Positions 1-6,539 are shown, counted from the stretch's first letter. The stretch: 7,091 nucleotides of DNA from CAZOHG01 sp964579725 (GCA_964579725.1 CAZOHG010000108.1:1-7091), one strand, 5' to 3'. Notes: generated by a model not told the origin, from the sequence alone. Made by a program: numbers and translations.

Positions 1-2
1 AG

Positions 3-143
3 ACGGCTGCCGATCTTTTACCGCCTATCGCAGGCGAGACCAAACCGCAGCCTGCGGCAAAATCGGGGACGGCGCCCCAAACGAAATCGACGAAACCCTC
101 ACCGGCCAAAACCGGTTCAAATAAGGCGAAGCCGAAAAAATAG
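3..143 (+). CDS. secG: C-terminal tail of a probable preprotein translocase subunit SecG (5' end outside window)
   Basis: An open frame enters from the left edge and runs 46 codons to a TAG stop. The visible peptide is a low-complexity tail rich in Ala, Pro, Lys, Thr and Ser, ending in a lysine-rich KAKPKK. No membrane segment is visible because only the tail lies in the window. SecG is a small two-helix membrane subunit of the SecYEG channel, and in many bacteria it carries a poorly conserved Pro/Ala/Lys-rich C-terminal tail like this one. The call rests mainly on context: a tRNA-Leu with anticodon GAG starts 20 bases after the stop, the same order as secG-leuU in E. coli. The composition alone would also fit another protein with a disordered tail, such as a ribosomal or DNA-binding protein. 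Confidence 0.5.
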   Translation, partial: TAADLLPPIAGETKPQPAAKSGTAPQTKSTKPSPAKTGSNKAKPKK

Positions 144-163
144 CGGGATTTTGGGAATTTTGT

Positions 164-248
164 GCCGAAGTGGTGGAACTGGTAGACACGCTACTTTGAG
201 GGGGTAGTGCCCAGATTGGGCGTAGGGGTTCGAGTCCCCTCTTCGGCA
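164..248 (+). tRNA. leuU: tRNA-Leu (anticodon GAG)
   Basis: A complete class II cloverleaf is visible. The acceptor arms GCCGAAG (164-170) and CTTCGGC (241-247) pair fully, with discriminator A248. The anticodon stem is 191-195 with 203-207 and the loop is TTGAGGG, giving anticodon GAG at 198-200, which reads CUC and CUU leucine codons. The long variable arm has stem GCCC/GGGC (209-212 with 218-221), as expected for leucine tRNA. The T stem is 224-228 with 236-240 around TTCGAGT. The bases after A248 are CT, so the CCA end must be added by nucleotidyltransferase. The overall sequence closely follows E. coli leuU. It lies 20 bases after the probable secG and is likely processed from a shared transcript. 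Confidence 0.96.
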
Positions 249-275
249 CTACTTTTTTTTTGCGAAACGAGGAAC

Positions 276-284
276 AAAAGGAGG
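276..284 (+). promoter_or_regulatory. Shine-Dalgarno site that fixes the TPR gene start at ATG 293
   Basis: AAAAGGAGG lies 8 bases before ATG 293. An in-frame TTG at 260 would add 11 charged residues in front of the signal peptide and has no such site, so the ATG is preferred. Confidence 0.8.
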
Positions 285-292
285 CGGGTAAA

Positions 293-1339
293 ATGCTGAA
301 AAAACTCAAGGGGCTTTCACTCATCTTGGCGGCTCTCTTTGTGCTGGCTGTAGTGGGTGCGCAGGTGGTGTATTCTCAGGAAGCTCAGCTTAAAAAACTG
401 AAAACGGTTGAGCAACAAATTAAAACCGTTCGCCAGAAAATGACTGAGGCCACCAAGGCCAAGAAAATTGACGAGTACAACAAGTACAAAAAACAATATG
501 ATGCCCTGATTGCCCAAGAAAAAAAGATCATTCAGTCGTCCAAAGAATTAATGCGTCGAGAAAAAGCAAAAGCTGACGCTTACAATTCCGGTAACCGCAA
601 TGTGAAATTGGGCAATTATGTGCAGGCCATTCAAGATTACAAAAAGGCGCTTTCCTACGACAGTACATTTGCCAACGCCTATTTTGGCATGGGGCTCGCC
701 TACAAAAAAATGCGCGAGTTTACCGACGCGGAAAAAGCCTACAAAAAAGCCATTCATTTCAACAACAGCGATTCGCGCTATTATTTCGCATTGGGAAATC
801 TTTACCGCGATATGCACAAGTACGAGTTGGCCCTAAATACGTACAAAATGGCCGTTGAGAAAAATCCTCAGGACGCCAAATCTTTTTACGAAATCGGGGT
901 CATTTACACCAGAAAAAAGGATTACAAAAAAGCAATTGACGCTTTTCAAAAAGCCATTAATGCCAATCCGCGGTACGCCAAAGCCTATGTTAGTCTGGGC
1001 GTGGCGTACACGGCTCTGGGAAAAACCACGCAGGCCATTCAAGCCTACGAAAATGCCGTCAGCCTGAATCCTCGGGATTACCGAGCGTACTACCGTCTGG
1101 CCAAGGCTTACAACGATATGAAATTGTACAAAAAGGGCCTAAGTGCCGCACAAAAAGCCATTGCGCTGCGAAAACGGTTTGCTCCGGCCCACATTGAAGC
1201 AGCCCGCTCCCTGCAACATCTTGGACGCTACAATCAGGCAATTCAAGAATACAAATTGGCTTCTCGTGACATTCGGTGGCGCAACTATGCCAACTACCAA
1301 ATCGATGAAATCAAACGGCTGCTGAAAAAACGAGGCTAA
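293..1339 (+). CDS. Secreted tetratricopeptide-repeat protein with N-terminal coiled coil
   Basis: The protein has 348 residues. It opens with a Sec signal peptide: basic MLKKLK, a hydrophobic core at about 8-27, and likely cleavage near VVYS-Q (29). Residues about 30-92 are rich in Lys, Glu and Gln and look like an alpha-helical coiled coil. Seven tandem TPR units follow in strict 34-residue register at about 93-126, 127-160, 161-194, 195-228, 229-262, 263-296 and 297-326, each with the usual pattern (for example AYFGMGLAYKKM and AYVSLGVAYTALG) and a helix-B Ala-Ile-x-x-Tyr/Phe motif. TPR arrays are protein-binding scaffolds. The signal peptide and absence of any lipobox cysteine point to a soluble periplasmic protein. 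No catalytic domain is seen, and the partner is unknown. The gene lies 44 bases after the tRNA, shows no clear promoter of its own, and ends before an intrinsic terminator. Confidence 0.9.
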   Translation: MLKKLKGLSLILAALFVLAVVGAQVVYSQEAQLKKLKTVEQQIKTVRQKMTEATKAKKIDEYNKYKKQYDALIAQEKKIIQSSKELMRREKAKADAYNSGNRNVKLGNYVQAIQDYKKALSYDSTFANAYFGMGLAYKKMREFTDAEKAYKKAIHFNNSDSRYYFALGNLYRDMHKYELALNTYKMAVEKNPQDAKSFYEIGVIYTRKKDYKKAIDAFQKAINANPRYAKAYVSLGVAYTALGKTTQAIQAYENAVSLNPRDYRAYYRLAKAYNDMKLYKKGLSAAQKAIALRKRFAPAHIEAARSLQHLGRYNQAIQEYKLASRDIRWRNYANYQIDEIKRLLKKRG

Positions 1340-1358
1340 AACTTCCCTTTTTAAATAG

Positions 1359-1394
1359 AGCCCACTGACGCTGTGTTGGTGGGCTTTTTATTTT
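1359..1394 (+). terminator. Intrinsic terminator after the TPR gene
   Basis: A perfect 7-bp stem, AGCCCAC (1359-1365) with GTGGGCT (1379-1385), closes a 13-base loop. It runs directly into a T-rich tract (TTTTTATTTT). It separates the tRNA/TPR unit from the permease genes. Confidence 0.85.
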
Positions 1395-1469
1395 CTTAAA
1401 TTCGGCGGTTTCCGAGCTTATTCAAAATCGGCAATGGAATTTACGGGAATTGACCTCAAAAAGGAAAAC

Positions 1470-2441
1470 ATGGTTGTCAAACGCCTGTTTATTGCACTTC
1501 TCCTTATCTGGGCTGTTGTCACCTTTACTTTTATTTTGATTCACGTCGTACCGGGCTCACCGGTGGATTACCTAACGGATTCTCGCCTCTCTCCCCGGGT
1601 GGTTTCGCAGGTGAAGGCGACTTTGGGATTAAACAAACCCCTCTACACCCAGTATTTACTCTGGTTAAAAAACATGGCCACGGGAAATTTTGGGTATTCG
1701 TTTTCGCAACACCGGAGTGTGGCGTCGATTTTAAAAACCGCTATTCCGACCACGCTTTTGCTTACGACCTTTGCCTTTTTGTTGGAACTAATTTTGGGCA
1801 TTCTTCTCGGAGTACTTTCGGCGGTTTATTCGACCAAAAAATTGGGCCACCTGATTAATTTGACCGCACTTTTCATTTTTGCCACGCCTGAATTTTGGCT
1901 TGGCCTGATGGCTATTTTTATTTTTTCCATTAAATTGGGCTGGTTTCCGGCTGGACAAAAAATCACCCCCGGTTTTGAATATGCCGGAACGCTTGCCTAT
2001 TTGACAGATTTAATTCACCATTTGGTTTTGCCCGTGCTGGTGTTGGCCTTAAGCTCAGCGGCCTACACCACCCGCTTTGTCAGAGGCAATATGTTGAGCG
2101 TTCTCCAAAAGGATTTTATTTTACAAGCCAAAATTTTGGGAATTTCCTCTCGCCGAATCTCGTACAAATTGGCCCTGAAAAATGCCCTGCTCCCCGTCAT
2201 TACGCTCATTGGATTGGGTTTTCCCTTTCTTTTGGGAGGATCTGTGGTGGTGGAGTATTTGTTTTCCTGGCCGGGAATGGGTTGGTTGACCTTTCACGCT
2301 GTTTTGCTGCGGGACTATCCCATTATTTTGGCCACCACAACCATCACCGCCGGAATGGTTATTTTGGGGAATTTTTTATCCGATTTGCTTTACCCGCTTG
2401 TGGATCCCAGAATCAGACGTAGAAGCGGTGACGAACCGTGA
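1470..2441 (+). CDS. dppB: ABC transporter permease, DppB/OppB type (peptide/nickel family)
   Basis: This 323-residue inner-membrane permease belongs to the peptide/nickel/oligosaccharide ABC importers (BPD_transp_1). An N-terminal membrane helix (about 4-25) leads into the conserved HVVPGSP (25-31). The family segment LGLNKPLYTQY-LLWL follows at 52-66, then GNFGYSF (72-78). Further helices lie near 94-119, 131-155, 185-200, 240-262 and 286-309. The cytoplasmic EAA-type coupling loop is at about 218-245 (AKILGISSRR, then NALLPVITLIG). The FSWPGMG motif (265-271) and the C-terminal VDPRIRR (311-317) are typical. ATG 1470 was chosen because AAGGA lies just before it and the protein then starts at the usual point. 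ATG 1434 would add 12 polar residues and has no ribosome site. The stop overlaps the next start by 4 bases. The substrate cannot be told from the permease. Confidence 0.93.
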   Translation: MVVKRLFIALLLIWAVVTFTFILIHVVPGSPVDYLTDSRLSPRVVSQVKATLGLNKPLYTQYLLWLKNMATGNFGYSFSQHRSVASILKTAIPTTLLLTTFAFLLELILGILLGVLSAVYSTKKLGHLINLTALFIFATPEFWLGLMAIFIFSIKLGWFPAGQKITPGFEYAGTLAYLTDLIHHLVLPVLVLALSSAAYTTRFVRGNMLSVLQKDFILQAKILGISSRRISYKLALKNALLPVITLIGLGFPFLLGGSVVVEYLFSWPGMGWLTFHAVLLRDYPIILATTTITAGMVILGNFLSDLLYPLVDPRIRRRSGDEP

Positions 2442-3259
2442 AAAATATTCTTTCAAATTGGGAAATCCGAATCGGAGTGGCCGGGGTTGCCTTTTTTATT
2501 TTTCTGGCGATTTCGGCGCCGCTTTTTTCCCCGCAAAATCCTCTGGAGATTCACATGGGTCAGTCCTTTCAGTTGCAACCGCCTTCCTTGCACCATCTCA
2601 TGGGAACCGACCAGTTTGGCCGTGACATTTTAAGCCGTGTTCTGTACGGAAGCCGCATTTCTGTGAGTATTGCGTTCATTGTGGTTTTGCTGGCTTCGGT
2701 TTGGGGCGTTTTTTACGGGGGATTAGCCGGGTATCTGGGAGGACAAATCGATCAAATCATGATGCGTCTAATCGATTTTTTGCTGTCCATTCCCGTGATT
2801 TTCCTCTACATTTTGGTCATTGCATTTTGGGGGAATAAAATCTGGGCGCTCATTTTACTCTTGAGCGGGACCAGTTGGATGGGCATTTCACGGCTGGTGC
2901 GCGCAGAAGTGCTTTCTCTAAAAAATGCCCCCTTTGTAAAGGCCGCCGTTGTTCTGAATATTCCCAGGTGGAAAATCTTTTTTCAAGATATCCTGTGGAA
3001 CAGCCTGACGCCGGTCATTGTCGCCGCTACCATGAAGGTGGGGGTGATCGTATTAGTTGAAAGCACGCTGAGTTTCTTGGGCCTGGGTGTTCAACCGCCC
3101 ACTCCGAGTTGGGGAAATATGATTGCGGAAGGCAAAGATTTCCTCATGGATGCCTGGTGGATGTCCTTTTTCCCCGGCACGGCAATTGTTTTGTTGGTGG
3201 TTAGTTTTAATCTTCTCGGGGACGGGCTGCAGCGCCGATTTAATCTCTATTCGCGCTAA
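2438..3259 (+). CDS. dppC: ABC transporter permease, DppC/OppC type (peptide/nickel family)
   Basis: The second permease subunit has 273 residues, close to the family norm, and would pair with the upstream DppB-like protein to form the membrane channel. It starts at GTG within GTGA, which is also the stop of dppB, so translation is probably coupled. An N-terminal helix lies at about 11-29. The diagnostic HLMGTDQFGRDILSRVLYG motif is at 53-71. Helices lie near 77-100, 113-130 and 135-150. The C-terminal LSFLGLGVQPPTPSWGNMI (211-229) and NLLGDGLQRR (258-267) are typical. The coupling loop (about 157-195) is recognisable from its EVLSLKN lead-in, but the usual Gly is Asn174 and the usual Pro of the I-LP end is Trp187. 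No ATPase or substrate-binding gene follows; the gene ends before a probable terminator. Confidence 0.93.
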   Translation: MKNILSNWEIRIGVAGVAFFIFLAISAPLFSPQNPLEIHMGQSFQLQPPSLHHLMGTDQFGRDILSRVLYGSRISVSIAFIVVLLASVWGVFYGGLAGYLGGQIDQIMMRLIDFLLSIPVIFLYILVIAFWGNKIWALILLLSGTSWMGISRLVRAEVLSLKNAPFVKAAVVLNIPRWKIFFQDILWNSLTPVIVAATMKVGVIVLVESTLSFLGLGVQPPTPSWGNMIAEGKDFLMDAWWMSFFPGTAIVLLVVSFNLLGDGLQRRFNLYSR

Positions 3260-3290
3260 ACGGGAACGGCCTTTTGGGGTAAATTTCTTT

Positions 3291-3330
3291 CAAGGGGGGA
3301 ATTACCAATTGAAAAATGCCCTTGTTTTTC
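3291..3330 (+). terminator. Probable terminator of the dppBC operon
   Basis: CAAGGG (3291-3296) pairs with CCCTTG (3319-3324), and five T residues follow directly (3325-3329) before a CTCTCTC run. The 22-base loop contains a smaller AATT-ACC-AATT hairpin that would shorten it. The stem is only 6 bp, so some read-through into the DUF362 gene is possible. Confidence 0.5.
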
Positions 3331-3355
3331 TCTCTCAAAAAAAGTACATTGAAAA

Positions 3356-3364
3356 AAAAGGAGG
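3356..3364 (+). promoter_or_regulatory. Shine-Dalgarno site that fixes the DUF362 gene start at GTG 3373
   Basis: AAAAGGAGG lies 8 bases before GTG 3373. Starting there places the twin-arginine motif at residues 3-8, the normal position. The upstream in-frame ATG 3316 lies inside the terminator hairpin and would add 19 residues, making it unlikely. Confidence 0.8.
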
Positions 3365-3372
3365 AATTCGAC

Positions 3373-4287
3373 GTGCTTTCGCGACGAAGATTTTTAACGG
3401 TCCTTTCCGAGTTGGGGTTTTTGGCTTTTGTGCCGCCTTTTTTTCCGTCGAGGGAAAAATTCAAGCTGTTTGAGCGACCCTACGCACCCGAACCGGACCT
3501 GTTTGTAGCGAAAAAGGGAAAACCGGCCGATTTGGTCAGACGTGCGGTAGCAGGACTCGGAGGAATGGAGCGCTTCGTGCACAAAGGGGACGTCGTGGTT
3601 CTCAAACCGAATATGAGCTGGGATCGAACACCGGCGCAAGGGGCGAATACCAATCCCGAGGTTGTGGCGGAGGTAGTCCGCCTCTGTTTGGAAGCGGGAG
3701 CCAAAAAGGTGCGCGTTTTTGACCGAACGTGCAACGAAGCCAAAAGGAGCTACGAGCACAGCGGCGTGGCCGAAGCGGCCAAAAAGGCAGGCGCCGACGT
3801 TTATTTTCCGTACAAACGAAATTACGTTTCGGTTAAAATTCCCAACGGAGAGCGCCTTCGCGCCTGGAAGATCTACAAAGATGTGTTGGAAGCCGACGTG
3901 CTGATTAATCTACCGACCGCCAAGCACCACAGCCTTTCCCGGGTGACGTTGGGTATTAAGAATCTCATGGGGTACCTCGGAAACGATCGGGGGAAGATTC
4001 ACCGCCATTTTGATCAGAAGATTGTGGATATTGCCTCCGTTCTCCAGCCGCAGCTGACTATTTTAGATGCCACGCGATTGTTACTTCGCAACGGACCGCA
4101 AGGGGGGAATCTTGCTGACGTAAAATGGGTGTACACAGTGGTCGCCGGAACGGACATGGTGGCCGTGGATGCGTACGGGGCCTCGCTTTTTGGAATTGAG
4201 CCCACGGACCTCGGATTCCTGGTCGAGGCGCACAAGCGCGGTTTGGGCGAACTCGACCTCCGCAAAATCCGCATTCACAGCGTGTAA
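3373..4287 (+). CDS. DUF362 family protein with N-terminal Tat signal
   Basis: The protein has 304 residues. It begins with a twin-arginine signal: SRRRFL at 3-8, then a modest hydrophobic stretch at about 8-24. There is no obvious AxA cleavage site, so the signal may stay as an anchor. The rest matches the DUF362 family as I know it: VVVLKPNMSWD (74-84), NTNPEVVAEVVRLCLEAGAK (92-111), LPTAKHHSLSRVTLGIKNLMG (180-200) and GTDMVAVDAYGASLFGI (259-275). The family's biochemical function is not well established, and many members carry or adjoin ferredoxin domains. This one has only two cysteines (105 and 120) and no cluster motif. The next gene supplies the iron-sulfur centres, starting 19 bases later, so the two are almost surely one operon. 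A Tat signal implies export in a folded, probably cofactor-loaded state. Domain call is firm; function is unknown. Confidence 0.85.
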   Translation: MLSRRRFLTVLSELGFLAFVPPFFPSREKFKLFERPYAPEPDLFVAKKGKPADLVRRAVAGLGGMERFVHKGDVVVLKPNMSWDRTPAQGANTNPEVVAEVVRLCLEAGAKKVRVFDRTCNEAKRSYEHSGVAEAAKKAGADVYFPYKRNYVSVKIPNGERLRAWKIYKDVLEADVLINLPTAKHHSLSRVTLGIKNLMGYLGNDRGKIHRHFDQKIVDIASVLQPQLTILDATRLLLRNGPQGGNLADVKWVYTVVAGTDMVAVDAYGASLFGIEPTDLGFLVEAHKRGLGELDLRKIRIHSV

Positions 4288-4288
4288 C

Positions 4289-4294
4289 GGAGGG
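4289..4294 (+). promoter_or_regulatory. Shine-Dalgarno site for the polyferredoxin gene
   Basis: GGAGGG begins just after the DUF362 stop codon and lies 12 bases before ATG 4307, longer than usual. No closer start codon in this frame is available. Earlier in-frame starts lie inside the DUF362 gene and would add a polar, unrelated N-terminus. Confidence 0.55.
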
Positions 4295-4306
4295 CGGAAC
4301 GCTCAG

Positions 4307-5836
4307 ATGAACCGCCTTCACAAAATCCGACTGGCTTTTCAGATTTTCTTTTTTCTCTTTTTTTCGGCTCTTTTCTTACAAGCGGCCTTTCCGTACAAAC
4401 CGATTGTGCCGTCCGAATTTTTCCTCCAGTGGAGTCCCTTAACCGCTCTGCTCACTTTTTTGTCCACGCACCGGGTGTATGCCGGGATGATTCCCGCCGG
4501 CATTTTGCTTTTTCTAACCCTCTTTTTGGGACGATTTTTCTGCGGCTGGATTTGTCCCTTTGGGGCGCTAATCGATTTTACCGACTGGCTCATAAAACGA
4601 AAACGCAGACTTCAGCGGGACGACACCCGCTACCGCTGGCTCAAATTCGGGGTTCTAACGGCACTTGTCGTCATGGCTCTGTTTTCAGTGCAATTGGCCT
4701 GGTTTTTTGATCCCCTGGCAATGACCAATCGCCTTTTCACCACCGCTCTTTACCCGGCATTTGTTTTTGTCACCGAAACGCTTTTCGGTTGGTTTTGGGG
4801 AATCGGTTTTTTGCAAGCGCCACTCACCGGACTCCACGAATTTTTGGAAGGCTGGCTTCTTCCGGTTGAATTTCACCTCATTCGACAGGGGATTCTCATT
4901 GCCCTGATTGTGCTGGGCATTTTGGCCCTAAATCTCGTTACCCGCCGTTTTTGGTGCCGAAATGTGTGTCCTTTAGGAGCCCTATTGGGACTCTTTTCCA
5001 AATTTCGAATTTTAGAACGGCACGTGGACGAGCCGGGATGCGTATCTTGCCGAATTTGTCAGGCGGATTGTCGAATGAATGCCATCGAGGACAATTTTGT
5101 CGATTTTTCTAAAGTGGAGTGCATCGATTCCTTCGATTGTGCGGCGGATTGTCCGACTCAGGCAGTTTCGTACCGATTCAATCTGAAAGAAGTGAAAAGC
5201 TCGCCAATCGATTTCTCCCGCCGCCGTTTTTTACAATCCCTTGGAACCGGCGTTTTGGGAGCGGCCCTTTTCCGAATTGATTTCCCTAATCGGGAGGCGG
5301 TCGGAAGTCATGTGAGGCCACCGGGCGCTTTGGCAGAGGAGATTTTCCTCGAGCAGTGTATTCGATGTCAGGAGTGCGTTCGGGTCTGTTCCACTACCGG
5401 GGGACTCTTGCAGCCCGCCTGGCTGGAAACCGGCTGGGAAGGCGTGTGGTCGCCCATTGGAAATCCACGTGAAGGGTATTGTGAATTCACCTGCAATCTC
5501 TGCGGTGAGGTGTGTCCCACGGGAGCCATTCAATGGTTGGATCTGTCCGCAAAACAGAAAACCAAAATCGGGACGGCCTTTTTCGACCACAACCGCTGCA
5601 TTCCCTGGAATTCAGGGGACAACTGCATGGTTTGTCAGGAACATTGTCCCACGCCGGAAAAAGCCATTGTTTTTCGAGAAGGCGATTTTGTGACGGCAGA
5701 CGGGAAGGTGAAGCGAGTCAAATATCCCTACGTAAAAGAAGATTTGTGCATTGGGTGTGGGATTTGTGTGACGAAATGTCCCGTGGAAGGAAAAGCCGGC
5801 ATTTTTTTGACGGCGGAAGGGGCCGAACGGACGTAG
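4307..5836 (+). CDS. Membrane polyferredoxin: NapH/MauN-like half fused to a NapG/MauM-like half with internal Tat motif
   Basis: The protein has 509 residues. The N-terminal half resembles NapH/MauN quinol-linked ferredoxins. It has membrane segments near 8-27, 60-76, 114-133, 147-167 and 194-211, the paired motifs CGWICPFG (79-86) and CRNVCPLG (217-224), and a cytoplasmic ferredoxin stretch with Cys 245, 248, 251 and 255, then 272, 278 and 282. A second twin-arginine motif, SRRRFLQ, follows at 304-310 before a weak hydrophobic segment (about 309-323). The C-terminal half resembles NapG/MauM, with four [4Fe-4S] motifs: Cys 351/354/357/361, 392/396/399/403, 431/440/443/447 and 481/484/487/491. 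I infer Sec insertion of the first half and Tat export of the second, carrying electrons from the quinone pool outward or the reverse. It is probably co-transcribed with the DUF362 gene. The acceptor is unknown; no nitrate reductase or methylamine gene is nearby. Confidence 0.88.
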   Translation: MNRLHKIRLAFQIFFFLFFSALFLQAAFPYKPIVPSEFFLQWSPLTALLTFLSTHRVYAGMIPAGILLFLTLFLGRFFCGWICPFGALIDFTDWLIKRKRRLQRDDTRYRWLKFGVLTALVVMALFSVQLAWFFDPLAMTNRLFTTALYPAFVFVTETLFGWFWGIGFLQAPLTGLHEFLEGWLLPVEFHLIRQGILIALIVLGILALNLVTRRFWCRNVCPLGALLGLFSKFRILERHVDEPGCVSCRICQADCRMNAIEDNFVDFSKVECIDSFDCAADCPTQAVSYRFNLKEVKSSPIDFSRRRFLQSLGTGVLGAALFRIDFPNREAVGSHVRPPGALAEEIFLEQCIRCQECVRVCSTTGGLLQPAWLETGWEGVWSPIGNPREGYCEFTCNLCGEVCPTGAIQWLDLSAKQKTKIGTAFFDHNRCIPWNSGDNCMVCQEHCPTPEKAIVFREGDFVTADGKVKRVKYPYVKEDLCIGCGICVTKCPVEGKAGIFLTAEGAERT

Positions 5837-5930
5837 AAAATTTTCCCTGTCGCCGTAGGTTCGTTTTTTCCAAAACAAAAGGCTTGTGAAAAAGCTGCCG
5901 GCACAACCCCTGATTTCCCTTAAAACCGGG

Positions 5931-6539
5931 CTATTTACGCCGCTTTTTTAGCTCCCGCCACACACTGTCTAACGGTACACCGGCGTCGGTCAGAAGAACC
6001 AACAGGTGGTATAACAAATCGGCCGTTTCCTCCACAAGACGCTGCCCGCTTTGAGACAGGTAGGCCACAATGGTTTCGGTGGCTTCTTCCCCCACCTTTT
6101 GGGCGATTTTAGAACGTCCTTCCGTAAAAAGCCGGGTGGTGTACGAATTTTCAGGGCGCTGTTTTTTTCGCTCCAAAATGAGATCAGCCAATTCATTTAA
6201 AACGGATTCGGCCGGCAGAGGGGCCTCACCGGAAACGGCGCGGTAAAAGCACGATTGGTGACCGGTGTGGCAGGTGGGACCCTCGGGATCGACCTTCAGC
6301 AAAATGGCGTCTTCGTCGCAATCGAGACGAATTTCTTTCACGTGTTGGACGTGTCCCGAGGTTTCGCCTTTTTGCCACAATGTTTGGCGCGAGCGGCTGA
6401 AAAAATGAACCAGGCCCGTCTCCACCGTTTTGTTGTAAGCTTCCTCATTCATATAGCCCAACATGAGCACTTCGCCGGTGTGCACATCCTGCAATATAGC
6501 GGGAAGGAGAGAATTCTTGGAAAAATCGGGTTTCAGCAT
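5931..6539 (-). CDS. hisIE: Bifunctional phosphoribosyl-AMP cyclohydrolase / phosphoribosyl-ATP pyrophosphatase
   Basis: The protein has 202 residues, a normal length for HisIE, which catalyses steps 2 and 3 of histidine biosynthesis in the cytoplasm. The HisI domain (about 10-103) contains SRSRQTLWQKGETSGH (48-63), the metal-binding DCDED (73-77) and GPTCHTGHQSCFYR (87-100). Cys 74, 90 and 97 are the expected zinc ligands. The HisE domain (about 112-202) is an all-alpha MazG-like fold with RPENSYTTRLF (128-138), the acidic GEEATE (150-155) and EETADLLYH (170-178), which bind magnesium. The start codon has TGAGG five bases upstream. The gene converges with the polyferredoxin gene, leaving 94 bases between their stops. 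A PHP-domain gene lies upstream on the same strand, 108 bases away. No other his gene is in view. Confidence 0.97.
   Translation of the reverse strand: MLKPDFSKNSLLPAILQDVHTGEVLMLGYMNEEAYNKTVETGLVHFFSRSRQTLWQKGETSGHVQHVKEIRLDCDEDAILLKVDPEGPTCHTGHQSCFYRAVSGEAPLPAESVLNELADLILERKKQRPENSYTTRLFTEGRSKIAQKVGEEATETIVAYLSQSGQRLVEETADLLYHLLVLLTDAGVPLDSVWRELKKRRK

Noticed and set aside
93..1340. Repetitive look of the TPR gene as a possible DNA repeat
   Set aside because: The 34-residue periodicity is at protein level; the DNA copies are diverged and not a tandem nucleotide repeat.
3322..3350. Possible sigma-70 promoter for the DUF362 gene (TTGTTT, 17-base spacer, TACATT)
   Set aside because: The boxes match only partly (3/6 and 4/6), the -35 overlaps the terminator hairpin, and the start point would fall inside the ribosome site.
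3394..3759. Minus-strand open frame of 121 codons within the DUF362 gene
   Set aside because: It is antisense to a gene with firm family motifs and shows no domain or start signal of its own.
4169..4306. Upstream in-frame extension of the polyferredoxin gene starting inside the DUF362 gene
   Set aside because: It would add 46 polar residues unlike NapH and overlap the DUF362 coding region by 119 bases; ATG 4307 gives a normal first membrane helix.
5889..5932. Possible terminator for hisIE on the minus strand (AGC-CCGG paired with CCGG-CA-GCT, then five T)
   Set aside because: The stem has a 2-base bulge and a 24-base loop, and its left arm begins inside the stop codon; too weak to list as a feature.
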